NCBI GenBank assembly: GCA_016271365.2
Contig: CM057459.1
Location: 490,309,501-490,373,500, forward strand
DNA length: 64,000 bases
Source of the DNA: Neoceratodus forsteri
Taxonomy: Eukaryota; Chordata; Ceratodontiformes; Ceratodontidae
Direction of reading: 5' to 3'
In this document: in pieces, positions 11,216 to 23,130 of the stretch
Position numbering within the stretch: position 1 is the stretch's first letter
Layout of the letters: each line of letters begins with the position of its first letter
Position numbers and translations under genes: made by a program
Notes under the pieces: model-generated
The model's database searches: none
What the model saw: the letters and a program-made list of their open reading frames with translations, nothing else
What the model was told of the DNA's origin: nothing

Positions 11216-12017
11216 AAGTAGGCTAAAAGCCCATTAAATTGTCTCCTACACCTGTGGGTTTATTCAGTCATAACATTTTGGACCAGATAAGCATCCAACT
11301 TGATTTTAAAGGACTCAAATGTTGGAGCTTGAACTATATGACATGCTAAAGTATTCCAAACCCTCACTATTCTTATCGTTTAAAAGTTCTTTCTTTTCAC
11401 AGTCCTAGATGTAGGAATAAACACTTATCTAGAATGACATCTAAGTTTTTTTGTCCCTAAATTATATTTGAGACCACCCTGGTTCATTAGTACATGGTTA
11501 TCCAGAAGCTTGTTCATTAGTAACATGTCACCACATTTTCTTCTGACAGTTAGTGGACAAAGTTGTAGGGAGTGTATATGATCTGTATAGCTTAGGTTAT
11601 TTAACCCTCTTATGGACTTATTTTCCTTTGGGTTCTTTCAATCAAATTAACATTCCGTATTAGGTAAGAACTCCAAATCGGAGAGCCATGGTCCAAATGT
11701 GGAATTATAAAAGTTTTACATAATTTCATAAAGCAATCACTATTCCTGGTGATAAATGTTGTTTTATACAGTGAATTAATTTGCTACTAGTTTGTGTTCC
11801 ATGTCTACAGTGATCAGCAGATGAAAGATCTTTATTTATCCAAATCTTTTTCTTTATATGATGATTTAAGGATCACCCCATGAAGTTCAGGTATCCCAGG
11901 TTTTTATATCCAAAGTGCAAGACAGAGCATTTTGAGGCATTGAATTTCATTTTATTCCTCAATCCCCATTTTTCTGTCTGTTTTATGTCGTGGCATAAAA
12001 GAGTAATATTTGTCCTG

Positions 12018-12437
12018 TTAGTTTACTTCCCCAGCAATTTTAGTATCATCTGCAAACTTAGAAACATAGCTGGTTAAACTGGCTCCCATATCACTAATAT
12101 ACAGACCTAATAGAACAGACCCAAGCACAGATCCCTGGGGCATCCCACTGGTAACTGGCCCCTCATCTGACATAGTATCATTTATTCTGACTGATTGTAT
12201 ATGATTGGTTAGCCAGTTATTTATCCATCTTATCATATAATTGTTATATCCCAAGATTATATGTTTCTTGACTAAAAGATCATGTGGAACTGTGTTGAAA
12301 GATTTTCCAATGCCGAGTAATATTATGTCCACTGGAATGCCTTCATCCATTTTTCTGCTAACAAACTCATTAAATGGCACCAGATTAGTCACACATGATG
12401 ACCCCTTTTCAAACACATGTTGAGTTGGATCTTCCAA
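12018..12437 (-). pseudogene. CR1 ORF2 reverse transcriptase, palm to FADD motif
   Basis: The frame contains HDLLVKKH, MIRWINNWL, the motif B block SGMPQGSVLG and the catalytic motif C FADDTK at its end. Motif A has decayed: IDIILLGIGKSFNTVPHD carries glycine where DFSKAFD has aspartate. Continuous with the 12440-12976 piece in another frame, so a frameshift near 12438 separates them. The polymerase would have copied the element's RNA at the target site. Confidence 0.75.
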
Positions 12438-12439
12438 GC

Positions 12440-12976
12440 CTAGTCACAAGGTCTCTTTAATTCATTTTCAATCAACTTCTCCATTAATTTACAGCAAATT
12501 GATATTAGGCTTATTGGCATATAATTTGACAGATTAGTCCTGCTGCCCTTCTTATGGATGGGTATGACTGATGGCTTTCTCCAGTCAGCTGGTACTTGTC
12601 CTGGTAATATTGATTGATTAAAAAGCAGGGTCAGGGGATGAGCTAGAACATTAGTGAGTTCTTTAAGTATAATGGGACTGATCTCATCAGGCAGAGGCGA
12701 GGTGTTGGTTTTTAGATTTTGTAACTCAGCTAGCACCTCATCTTCATGGAACACAATTTGCGGGTGTAACTCTACAGGAAATTCAGATTTTAAATTGGCT
12801 TTATCACCAAATACTGAGATAAAATATTTATTGAAATTTTGGTCCATCTCTCTATTGTCAGGTATAACTTCACCATCTTTAATAATCATTGTGATTTTAT
12901 TATTAAATTGTTTATTCCTATTAATACAAGCATAAAAGCTAGTGTTGTCTTTTTTCTGAGACAACCATATTTCCAA
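12440..12976 (-). pseudogene. CR1 ORF2 reverse transcriptase, finger region
   Basis: The frame carries LKTNTSPLPDEISPIILKEL, followed by PADWRKPSVIPIHKKGSRTN and LSNYMPISLISICCKLMEKL, the conserved finger blocks of CR1 reverse transcriptases (normally GPDGI.P..L.E, W....V.P..K.G, NYRPVSLTS). GPDG has become LPDE. Residues before that are the endonuclease-to-polymerase linker. Confidence 0.75.
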
Positions 12977-14100
12977 TTTGATTTTCTCTCTCCGTATATA
13001 TTTTTTTTTTTAAATTAGATTGTTCCTGTTTATAGGCATGCAAGTTCTCACTGCTAGGGAATTTTTTATATTTCTGAAATACTTTTTTTCCCCTATGGAT
13101 CTGGAATTTAATTGATTTATTGAACCATAAAGGGATTGCCACCATTTTGTTGTATTTCAAATGCATAGGGACATTCTGATATATTACATCCAATAAGCAG
13201 CGTTTTAGTTTGTCTCACATTTGTTCGGCCTGTAAGCCATGAAATATTTTATCTCAGGAAATGTTAGCCAATGTTTCTGAAATAATGGGCTAATTTGCCT
13301 TTTTATAATCTGGAACCCTGGTGAAGTCAATTACTTTGGTTTTACAGTTCAGTACATAGTAATTTTAGTCATACTGTGGTCACTGGAGCCCAGATGTGCC
13401 AGAACTCTGGGGTGAGTAACTCTTTCAGAATTGTTAGATATGATTAGATCTAATACATTACTTCTCTTGTAGGCTCAGTAATAAACTGATCACATCCATT
13501 AGATGTCAGGGTACCAAAGAGGTCTCTTTCAAATTCATTTTGTCCTGTTACTGTATCCCAATTTATGCCAGTGGCATTGAAATCCCCTACTATGAGAATA
13601 TCACCAAGTTTGGCCACTAGTTCGTTGTCATGTAAAATGGCATTATTGTAGTTTTTGTCACTAGTGGGAGGTTTATAAAAAATACCCCAAACTAATTTAG
13701 GCAAGTGGGGGAAATGCAAGTTCACCCAGAGGACTTCTAAATTTGTATCATGTTTGTCTGAAAAACTTAATTCAGTGCAATGAACATGACTTGCAATATA
13801 AAAGCAAACACTTCCTCCCCTATAATTGGCCCAGTTTTTATAAAACAGTTGATTACCTGGGATGTTGTTAGACCAGCCAATAGCATCATCTCACCAAGTT
13901 TCAGTTATATATGTTATATCAATTTTTACTGTCTTTAATGTAAATACCTAGTTCAGCTAGTTGAATCTGGTTAAGCTTCTAGCACTGATATTTAGTAATG
14001 TACATTCTTTGGTTGTATGTTGTTGGACTGTTGTTTCACCCTTATCCCCCTTAATCTCTAGTTTAAAGTGTGAGTAATTATTTCCCCCCATTTACTCAAG
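12939..14100 (-). pseudogene. CR1 ORF2 linker and endonuclease remnants
   Basis: The piece at 13193-12939 encodes a lysine-rich linker (FNKSIKFQIHRGKKVFQKYK) typical between endonuclease and polymerase. At 13725-13450 the frame has ILIVGDFNATGINWDTVTGQ, the GDFN block of an apurinic-type endonuclease, with the aspartate and asparagine kept. The endonuclease N-terminus (13.8-14.1 kb) survives only in fragments. Confidence 0.7.
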
Positions 14101-14111
14101 TGCAATCCATC

Positions 14112-14753
14112 CTAACAGTACAGAGTATCATCATTTTTGAATGTTTCCCAGTGAGTAACAGTAGTGTAACCCTTTTGTAGCATACACTTTCTTAACCACT
14201 CATTGACTGATTTGATTTTCTTTTGCTTGTTATAATTTGCTGTCGGGACAGGCAGAATTTCAGAGAAATGTATTTCACAATTCAATTTCTCTAATGTATT
14301 CCCTAGCTCAATGAACTCTTTCTTTATTTCCTCAAATGATAGTTTATTGATATCATTTGTATCAGCATGAATTATAACAAGTGGTTTCTGTCCAGAATTT
14401 TTTAAAATATTTGTTGCCATTTTATGAATGTCCTTTAGAACTGCCCCTAAATGAATTGCAAGCTATATTAGTGTGTCCCTTCTACATACAATTTTATCTA
14501 CATATTTAATTATTGAGTCACCCAATACACAGTATTGTCTGGGAAGACTCAATGGTTCACTAATGTCCATGATATTAGGGAGGTTGTCTATATTATTCCT
14601 TGTGGACGGTGGATCCTGATCCTGTTTGTGCATAGCTTGGGGGATATTTGTAGATTTACTCTGGGTTGCGCGCCTGAGTTCACCTTCCTCTATAACTGGA
14701 GAAGTAAATCCACTGGTACTAGGAATCAGGGATGGGCTCCTACCTGCTTCCAA
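14112..14753 (-). pseudogene. CR1 ORF1 esterase-like domain
   Basis: Two frames make up an SGNH-type esterase. At 14753-14463 CVLGDSIIKYVD keeps the GDS serine block. At 14420-14112 VIIHADTNDIN corresponds to the GTND block, with glycine changed to aspartate-adjacent ADTND, and FSEILPVP follows as in other CR1 ORF1 proteins. A stop or frameshift near 14.44 kb splits the domain. Confidence 0.7.
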
Positions 14754-14789
14754 GTTCGGTAATTTGTCTTGGTTATTTGAATTTTGTGA

Positions 14790-15469
14790 CTAGCAACCAC
14801 TATCATTTAATGATTCTGGGGTAATAGGCTCAACTAACCCTTCAATTTCTCCATCAATTAAGCTAATGAGTGGCTGATATCTATTGCCTACTTCAACCAT
14901 ATTTCCAATGGATCTATATCTATTTTTTGCCCTTTTTTGGTTATTTAATTCAGTCCACTCATTGTCATCATCATCCATTTCCACATTTGGACATTTCCTT
15001 TTATCCTTATTTTGGGCCTCGGCAGTTTCCACTATTTCATGGGATGATGACTGAACCATGGTAGAATGTTCTGAATCATTGGGGGGGGGGTACCATATTA
15101 CCATATCTTAATTGTAATTTGTTTTGCATCTAAGCCTGGTGTTTTTCAAGAATGTCCAGTTTACTGTAGGTGTTTGTAATATACTCCCTTAGGACACTAT
15201 TGTTAACACATTTGCACACACAAAAATAGGGGTAGATGGTAGCTTATCAAACAGTTTAACATGTGGCAAGTGGTGCATTTTAGGCCCATAGCACCATCTA
15301 ATGTCATAATAGTCTCTCTCACAGTTAAAGAAGGGTGGACAGATATATTCACTTGAGTGGCCTGGGGTGCATTTAGAGTAATGTGGTCACTCATATTGTC
15401 TGTATATGAGGGGTACAATGAATTTAAACAGCAGACTTTACAGATTTTATTTACAATTATTACTCCCAC
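14790..15469 (-). pseudogene. CR1 ORF1 N-terminal part
   Basis: The frame at 15104-14790 is acidic and lysine-rich (KCPNVEMDDDDNEWTELN) and joins the esterase in position. A further frame at 15469-15203 has spaced cysteines (CKVCC, CTTC, MLNC, CVQMC) that could be the decayed zinc finger of ORF1. That second assignment is weak. Confidence 0.45.
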
Positions 15470-15470
15470 T

Positions 15471-16054
15471 GGAAATATACCACATCCATGTAGTGATCCC
15501 TACCTAAGAGATGGCACACTAAAAATTTTAACCTCTGTACTTACATTAGTGGATAAATTATGGCCTTCTTACCACTCTGCATGCATCTCAGCATGCAGAT
15601 CACACACCCACATCTGCTCGAGCTCACCCCACTCACTCTGGGGTGAATTTTAAGCCCCCAAAACCAAGAAGAAAGCAGGTCATGTGACTGCTAGTTCTCT
15701 AGTCGCAAAAAGCTTTTAAAACAGTTTAAAAATCAGCACTGAGTGCCTTACTGATGTTCCCATATTAAGTTTAGTCCTTGCCCTAAGTGCAACAACTTAC
15801 AAGCAGACCTACAGATATAAGATATTTGGGTAGCAGTCCCTAATGAGGAATATGTACTGCAAACCCCAGACATCCTCAGCAAGGTTCCCTGTGTTGCCTA
15901 GTGATGGTAAATGCACTACTACAGACACAGAGAGCCTGAGTCCCAAATTACAATAGAGACAGCGATTTGTTTATTCAACATACTTCTCCCATTCAAGGAT
16001 CTTTAGTAAAAAGTTATGAGGACAAGTTCAAAACCCATTGATATACATTGAACC
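15471..16054. other. No gene seen
   Basis: No recognisable protein or repeat structure. Confidence 0.35.
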
Positions 16055-16320
16055 GCATATCTGATTTCCTTTGTTCCTAGTCCGGCATAGATGAGGGAAG
16101 ATGTGCCTCTGGTCAAAACAGGATTATGGCATTGGAACCCTGCTAGGTATGTAAATGATGTGGATGTGTTGGGTGGTGGGTGCTGAGTGGGAGGGTTGGG
16201 TAGAGGGAAGGTAGCAGTGGACCAGCAGGGAAAACAACATCAGTGGATGGTTTTCATTTTTACAGAGAGTATAAAAATAAAAAAAAAAGACTACGAGGGA
16301 GTGATTTTCTTTGTTTCAGT
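16055..16320 (-). repeat. Dispersed repeat, copy 2 (possible L1-like leader)
   Basis: It matches 5868-6250 in order and sense (CTGATTTCCT, GGATTATGGCATTGGA, GATGGTTTTC). A second stretch at 16675-16735 matches 7290-7352. The intervals between the two blocks differ (about 620 against 1425 bp), which means insertions or deletions in one copy. Confidence 0.45.
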
Positions 16321-17094
16321 TACTGACACTGGGCCTTGGGCATCCCAGTGTCTGTGTTATGTTTGACAGCACCACGAATGGGCTCCCCAGCATCATACAG
16401 TGAAAACAGATGTGATGGATGGTACTAGCCGACTCAAGGATTGGGCACCCTGGTGTCAGAAAATTAAGAAGTGGTGTGAGGGATTGTTTTTACATTGGAG
16501 TGACTAAAGCCGGCTGATCATAACATTGATCTGCTCTGCTTACTGGGTGGAGTTATGCAGATCAAAGAAAAAAGCTGCCCTATGATATGGGTGGCTCTTT
16601 CTTTTTTTTTTTTTTGGAATGCAAAACGTTTCCACCCAGCAAAACCAGAAGAGTGTCATGATCAGTATGGCTGATGATTGGTCTGACACTGTTGAGCCCC
16701 TTGCAGACTTCCCTGCATTGGACTGACAGTGACACACCTCTCAAAATCCACTATCATACCAATATGTTTGCTTTGCTCAGGTGCAAGGGTGAACATAAAA
16801 AAGAGTTTCTACAGAATTGCATATAAATATTTTCAGCTTTTTGCCTTGGTTCCCCATATTTACAAGAAGTGTTTTCTTATTTACACTTTACTGTGTTTAA
16901 CACATCATATGGAAGGCACTAACACATTAGGGGAACATTTAAAACCTGTATGCTCACTGCCTTGCTCCATCCATGACAAAGAGGTTTGTCATTGAAGCAG
17001 TGGGGTTTATGTTATTTTCTATGCTGTCATTCACTGTCTGTATTTGGTGACTAGCTGAAAAATAAATTAATTGTGTATACAAAATCTCCTGGGT
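16321..17094. other. No gene seen
   Basis: Apart from the short repeat at 16675-16735 and a T-run near 16598-16615, nothing recognisable. Confidence 0.35.
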
Positions 17095-17340
17095 GATATT
17101 TTCAAAAGTCAAAAATGGTATAAAATTCTTAGTTACACCAGGTGGCATTTACAGAAGCCGTAAAATGGGCAAAATGCCTGCTTATGTCAGAAATGGTATT
17201 TTCAAAAGTCATAATGTAACTCCTGGTTAAGTTGGGTGGAATCTTCAAAAGTTATACAATAGATGCAACTCCTAGGGTGGGAGTTTAAAAATCATAAAAT
17301 GATTGCAACTTCTAGTTACGTTAATATAAGTGACTGCCCT
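17095..17340. repeat. Imperfect short tandem repeat with TTTTCAAAAGT motif
   Basis: TTTTCAAAAGTCA near 17100 and 17200, TCTTCAAAAGTTA near 17253 and TTTAAAAATCATAAAATG near 17283 recur with intervening CAACTCCT(A/G)G-like text. Units are 50-100 bp and strongly diverged. The motif recalls the units at 8.95 and 10.4-11.0 kb. Confidence 0.4.
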
Positions 17341-17779
17341 GATATATCTAGACTATGTTATGTCTTGTTAGTATCTTGTTTCAAAAGTTGGACTGGTCTG
17401 CAGCATTTCTAGCTGTTTTATGGTATGTTATATTTAGCGTAGGATAAAAATGCTAGACATAGATATATATGGTAGATCATGTTACACTCAGTCTGAAAAT
17501 TGTATTCAGACACATATTTATACCTGAACTTTAGAAACTGGACATATTGTAAGCATGTCATAGTTTTGAAAATTGTTCTTAGTTATGTCCTATTTTTGAA
17601 AATTTGACATGTGACAATTTAGCTTATGTCCAAAGTTGTACAATAGCAAGTTGCATCTTTCAGACATACAATAGGCTTTAACCCCCCCCCCCCAACTCAT
17701 GTCTTTGAGAGAGACAGTACATTTGCAAGTCTTGGATAAATCAGCAAACGCAGCTGCAGTTTCTGATAGTCTAGTATAT

Positions 17780-17886
17780 ATCTGCTGCCTTTTAATTTAA
17801 CTGTTTATTTGTTGTTTTAATGTTGTATAAGCACTTTGATTTTTGAAAAGCACTTTATAAATAAAATATATGATTTGATTTGATTT
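17780..17886 (+). mobile_element. L2 3' end fragment with TGATT tail
   Basis: GCACTTTGATTTTTGAAAAG and CACTTTATAAATAAA match the 3' end of the plus-strand L2 at 51.83-51.89 kb almost word for word. It ends in a (TGATT)n tail. Only about 110 bp are present, a severe 5' truncation as is usual for L2 insertions. Confidence 0.8.
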
Positions 17887-17889
17887 GCT

Positions 17890-20559
17890 AGTCAGCAGGT
17901 ATGCTATATTAATGTAGTTTTTGTTTAGTTCATTTTTGTTACCAGGTAAGTGCACTAGGCAAAAATATGCTTGTTTTAGACACAGCCTGTTTCAATTTCA
18001 GAAGAAAACAGGCTCCTTATAAGGAATGGCATCATGACAGAAAAGAAGAAACAGTTTATTTAAGGAAACCTTATTTGATTCATCTTACACTTCTGGTATT
18101 TCTTGGAGCTCTGGTGTCCCTCTTGGGCCTCCTCCCATAGTCCATTTCTCATCCATGATAACCCATGACCTCCTTTAACAAATGACCTGCCATCTACCTC
18201 ATATAAGCCTCCAAGGTTTTCTCTATACTATATATAGAAGTATATGACATATGTGTGAATTCACAAAGTTCTGATCTGTGATGTTACCATTTTTTGTGTG
18301 CAAACTGACCTAAATTTGTTCACAAAGTGGTCACTTCACTGAAACAAACAGCCAATCCCCTGCAAAATTTCTCACTTTTGATAAAGTTAGTGTTCTTAGG
18401 GTCCACAAAAAGTTTGTAAAGCTTCACAAAGGTAAAATTTATCTGCTTCACAACAACTTCACTGGTGAAGTTTAAATTCACTAGATCTAGCTCTACTCAC
18501 AAGTAGAAGTCAATTGTATATTCTGAGTCAAATCATTGTGTATTTCATGTATACAACATCAGATTAATGGTTATACATTTTTAAATCAGCTATATGTGTT
18601 AAAATGTGACTGTTCATCTTTGATGCAAACTGTTGACTTCAGTGCCGGATAGGCCTATTATATTCAGTATTTTGAAAGCTGATCTCTGAATTGGTACTGT
18701 TCTGTGCAAATGCCAGGGGAAATGATTCTGATATATCTAACCTCTAGATAAATGTTTATCTGAAGGTTCAATAGCATGATAAACAAATTTCTACAATATA
18801 TGTGAAATAGGACTGTGAGAATTTTATCTTTTGCCAGTGAAATTCTGGCAAAACTATGATTTTGCTTCGCAAAATGTCATGAAATTTCACCACAATTGGG
18901 ATCTCAATTATTTCTATGTACAGTATTATGAAAAGTATTTGTCCACATAGCACCACATTTGGCATTTAGACTCCACCTAGGACCATACATACCAGGTCTC
19001 CAATCTTTGTCTTCAAAGGTGACTGAGTTATTAGTCTCCAAACATTTCGAAATATTGAAGTTACATTTCATAATTATGTAAACTGCAGAACTTTAAACCA
19101 CTATAACTTTAAAACAAGAGAACAGAATACCACCAAATTTTGTTAGGAACATTGACCCTATATATTAGACTTTAAGGCCACCACCATGGCCCAGCAGTGC
19201 ATGCTGACAACACAGATCTGGAAGTAAGCCTGGGAAGTCATATTACGGGGGGGCAGGCCATGGTCAGGACAGCTGCTGCTCAACAGTGTATCTCCATTGG
19301 AGAGCATTGGCAGCAGGTTCCACCAATACAGCTACCCTGCAACTGACCACAGAGCTTGCTCCTGTTGAAGGGGAAGCTATTGCTCTGCAAGGCTGACAGA
19401 GGCACTGCCCCCACCAGGGGAGGTCAGAAAGAAAAAAATGTGGGAGAAAAATCTAGTAGACAACTGGATAACTGTTGGGTTCAGCCTGATCAGGGTGTAT
19501 CCAAGCAAACAGAGTATATTCCTGGGAGATGAGCTGTTGGCTGGAAGAAAAGTATTACGAAAAAAAGAGGCTGTGTGTATTAACTCTCTAATCTCTTGCT
19601 CAAAGACTGGCAAAATTATAAGCAGCCAAAGATGTCAAAATAACATCAGTACTAAAAGTTGAATTTTATGAGCTTTTGTAAAATTTTGGAATGTTGTCAT
19701 ACTTTTGTTGAATCCATGTCCATACCTTTTGCCTAGCCATACACTTTAGTTGCTGTGGTACAGGAAGGTAAAGGCTGGGTAAAGTGACAGTAAGGTAGCA
19801 TTCATAGGAAGCTCCATAGTAAAAGTAGAAAGGTTCCAAGTGTCAGGTCACTATCTTAAGGGATGAACCATAAAGAATAGTCTTTGACATCACTGTGCAC
19901 AAACCTGTCTTCCTGCAGTTTGCCAGAAAACCACCAGAGCTAGCTGACTTTATGACCTGTGGAAGCATGTGCACATGTAGCATTGTTTCTGTACAATTCT
20001 ACCTGCTGTCTCTTTAACAACCCTATAAATAACAATGTACTGTATATTTTTACTATTTGAAAATAGTGGCACCAAGTGACACCAAGCTTTACGACTAGTT
20101 GTGACTTAGGCCATTGTGGCAGAAGTGTCTGAATATCTTTAGTAATGATGGAGCATGATGTGGGGCATCATTGTTACAGGAATGTTGGAGGGGCAATGCA
20201 GGGCCATTATGTTAGTACAGATAAGGTGAGTCAGTGCAGATAAGTGCTTTGTGAAAATTGAATTCTTCAAGTGGGATTCTTGTAGAATTACCTATTATAT
20301 GTCCATGAATTTTTGAGTACATTTTATCACTCAGTAGTCTCAGAATATCCACAATACATTTCAACCTGCTAAGCCACATTTATCCAGTTTAAATAGATTC
20401 CACCACATGTTTTTATTGGGTATGCTTGCCAAATCTTGAGTGTATACCTTCAATAGCAGTGGAGCAATAAATATCCATATATTTAAAAAATTTTCACAAA
20501 CTTTAGCAAATAATTAAACTGTGAAATTTTGAACTTCTACAACTTACAATTCATGTAAC
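17890..20559. other. No gene seen; possible hAT-like ends
   Basis: No convincing coding frame. Stretches at 18256-18490 and 18807-18895 carry GTGTGAATTCAC, TTCACTGGTGAAG and TAGGACTGTGAGAATTTT, which recall the ends of the hAT-like elements elsewhere in the window. Neither could be delimited. Confidence 0.35.
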
Positions 20560-21163
20560 CAGGGGTCCGATTCCAAAATGCCTCCATCTGTCGCAAGGGG
20601 ACTTGCATCCAACAGGACAGACGCAAGTAGCACCTTGTGACAAGGGATGTGACAAACCCTATTCTGAAAGGCAGACTGTGACAACACATAGGCTGCCTGC
20701 ATCCAGGTGGACTTACGCATCCTGTTTACCCAGCGGCATTTTGGAAGGGGGGTTACAGCAGCATATGTGCCCTATTCTGAAAGGGTGGCTGCTGTATCCA
20801 CAAATCGTTACTCCAAAAGGTTCCAGGAAGGACAACTGGCAAAGTACAGTTACACCAGCTATGAGCTAGCATATCTGTACTTTGCCGGCTGCTGTGCCTG
20901 AGATCTTGAAGCCCCACCCCACCCAGCACTGACCCAGCACAAGGCAGTAGAACACCCCCTTCCCCATATTGCATTATAGGACCCCTACTCAATCCCAATC
21001 CCCTGCAGTCCTGGAAGGTGCCCCGACCTGATCCCCAGTATTGGGGTGAGGTGCTAACCCACCCACATTCTTGGAGTAATGCTGCTAACCCCCCTCACCA
21101 ACTCACCCTGATGGTCTAGTGGACCTGATCCTCCACCCCAGTGTCCCCTCACCCCTCTCCCCC

Positions 21164-21374
21164 CACCCATGCACAGCTGATGACTGGCACAGCCCACCTC
21201 TCACCACCATGGTCAGCTGCTGACTGAGCTCTGTATGAGCATGTACTTTACATCATGCATGCTCATCTGTACTGTGTATGTATGATGTACAGTATGCACT
21301 CACACAGAGCTCAGTAGGTGGCTGGCCATGGTGGTGAGTGGTGGGCTGTGCCAGTCATCAGCTGGGTATGGGTG
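21164..21374. repeat. 71-bp inverted repeat at element core
   Basis: Arms 21164-21234 and 21304-21374 are nearly perfect complements over 71 bp, including CTGATGACTGGCACAGCCCA. The 69-base spacer is itself rich in short palindromes (CATGCATG, TGTACA). As RNA or single-stranded DNA this would form a long hairpin. Confidence 0.85.
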
Positions 21375-21977
21375 TGGGGACACTTGGGTAGAGGATAACT
21401 AGACCACCAGGGTTTTAAATCCATGCCCGCAATTGGGTGTGGGGGGGTGTCCACTAGACCACCAGGGCTATGTACATTATGCCTACAATCAGGTGATGGG
21501 GATCAGTCCACTGAACCACCAGGGAGTGACTGAACAGATGCCCATGATTGGGCATTGGATAGTGGTCCACTGGACCACTAGGGTGTGACTGTACATATGC
21601 CCACAATTGGGCAGTAGATAGCAGTCCACTGGACCACCAGGGAGTGTGTGAACATATGCCCATGAATGGGCAAACAGGAGCAGAGTCCACTGAGGGGCTG
21701 CAGTTTGTTGGTGCCTGACGGCTGCAGCCTGGCAGGGCACCAGGTGCAAGTCACCAGGGATCAGTGCACTGCATGCAGATGAGGCCTTAATGCCATGCAA
21801 ATGGACCCATTTGTGCCTTGCATGCATAATGGCCTCATTTTCATGGCCTCGGCTGAATATCACAGTTGCTGCACCTAGCGCAACCGTACTTGCCCTGGTG
21901 CAACTCCCTGCTCCCCTTCTACCATTAGCACTGGCACAGTGCCACTGCACCATGTGCAGTGTGTGTGCCCTCAGTGC

Positions 21978-22019
21978 CATATTCAATGGTGCTGCACCAT
22001 GGCACAGCACCATTGAATA
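21978..22019. repeat. 16-bp perfect inverted repeat
   Basis: ATATTCAATGGTGCTG (21978-21993) is exactly complementary to CAGCACCATTGAATAT (22004-22019) with a 10-base spacer. It lies at the likely right end of the foldback element. The ATATTCA text also occurs at the ends of the 24.3-25.9 and 58.2-59.2 kb elements. Confidence 0.85.
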
Positions 22020-22299
22020 TCGCCTGGTCCCTGCCCTGGCTCAACCCTGGTGTGCTGTGCCCAGGCTTACTCCCCTGCCAGGCGCAGTCTAAATATCCCA
22101 CCATTTATAATTTCCCTGCCCCTCATCCACAAGTCATGAAATTTGGCATCTTCTTTTTCTTCAAGAGTATTTTTTATTCAATAGTTTACTGTGACAATAT
22201 CAGATTTTGTACCAGTCACATTTCATCACTTCATATATTATAAATGAGCACCCCAGCCCCCATCCATACCACCCTTTCCCCCAAAATACAATATCAAGT

Positions 22300-23130
22300 T
22301 ACAGCCATTTTCTAATTATCTACTACAGCATCTCTGTATTATTTCCTATTCCACTGTACATTTCATGTTTCATGTCTTTTTATATGTATAACTGTAATAG
22401 TGGAGGTAACATATTCAAAATAGTATTCCAAGTCATATCAGAAATATCATCATTTTCTTATAAATGGTCCATCAGCCTTTCCAATATCATATTTTGTTTA
22501 AAATTTGGAGTCCAATTAGTTAAATAACATGTTGGTAGATTTGTGGAGTTCCATTTAAATAGGATCATTCTTTTGGTTGTCATTGTGGCTGAGGATAGTA
22601 CTTTTTTTCCTTAAGTTGTAGGTCCAATCCCTCAAAATTGTTAGATTGAAAAATATTAGATATCATTGGACTTTATTTATTTAATATTTTTGCCATCTCG
22701 CTTTGTACTTGTTTCCACCATAATAATATTTCTTTGTATTCCCGTAATAAATGGTAGTGGTCAATTTTGGATTCCGATGCACAGTTGTGCCAAAATTCAA
22801 ATTTATTAGTTTTTATTATATATTTAAGTTTGTTTGGAGTTATGTATGCCCGGTATGTTATTTTATATTGAATGAATTTATTTTTAGCATAGGTATATAA
22901 CTTATAGGCATTCATCTGGATCTGCCTCCACTTGTGGTTAATTTTTGCATTTAACTCCTCCCACCCATTCAGGGATTTCTCTATTTTATTTCTTTTTTTC
23001 ATTTTTAAGACCCTGTTAAAAAGTTCATAGATCAATGCAATAATACTCTTTTTTATTTGTTTGTTTTGCCTATATTTTTTTATAGTATCTAAATAAGTTG
23101 AATTTATTATAAGTGTCATTTTGATATATT
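22300..23130 (-). pseudogene. L1-like ORF2 C-terminal fragment
   Basis: The frame at 23119-22673 contains NKFIQYKITYRAYITPNKL, then FEFWHNC with a later H and FWH/WW residues, matching the C-terminal region of L1-clade ORF2 (KxxxxL.HR.Y.TP..L, then a cysteine-rich segment). Downstream near 22600-22530 another frame gives TTKRMILFKW, like the late L1 block that ends ...I...W. The zinc-knuckle cysteines are mostly lost. No polymerase domain is present. Confidence 0.6.

Larger units (their letters stand above)
11225..15470 (-). mobile_element. Decayed long CR1 retrotransposon
   Basis: A nearly complete CR1 runs on the minus strand from ORF1 (about 15.1 kb) through esterase, endonuclease and reverse transcriptase to a C-terminal tail near 11.24 kb. 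In that tail a minus-strand frame gives VWNTLACHIVQAPTFESFKI, which matches the usual CR1 end (WN.LP...V.A.....FK). Frames are broken throughout. It differs from the 31-35 and 37-42 kb copies and resembles the 43-44 kb copy, so at least two CR1 subfamilies are present. Confidence 0.8.
20560..22026. mobile_element. Foldback element with ~60-bp repeated arm units
   Basis: The core is a strong inverted repeat (21164-21234 against 21304-21374). Complementarity extends outward through ACCCTGATGGTCTAG on the left and CTAGACCACCAGGGT on the right. The right arm holds units whose CCACT(A/G)(G/A)ACC start falls at 21451, 21508, 21567, 21626 and 21687, a 57-61-bp period. Candidate outer ends are CCAGGGGTCCGATTCC (left) and CCAGGCGATATTCAATGG (right, reverse-complemented). 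No target duplication was found, so the limits are approximate. No transposase is encoded. Confidence 0.55.

Noticed and set aside
21489..22243. Frames of 94-174 codons in the 21.5-22.2 kb element
   Set aside because: They run through tandem units and inverted repeats, so the apparent protein repeats mirror DNA repeats. No known domain is seen.
22268..22527. Plus-strand frame over the L1 ORF2 tail
   Set aside because: Antisense to the L1-like C-terminal coding text.
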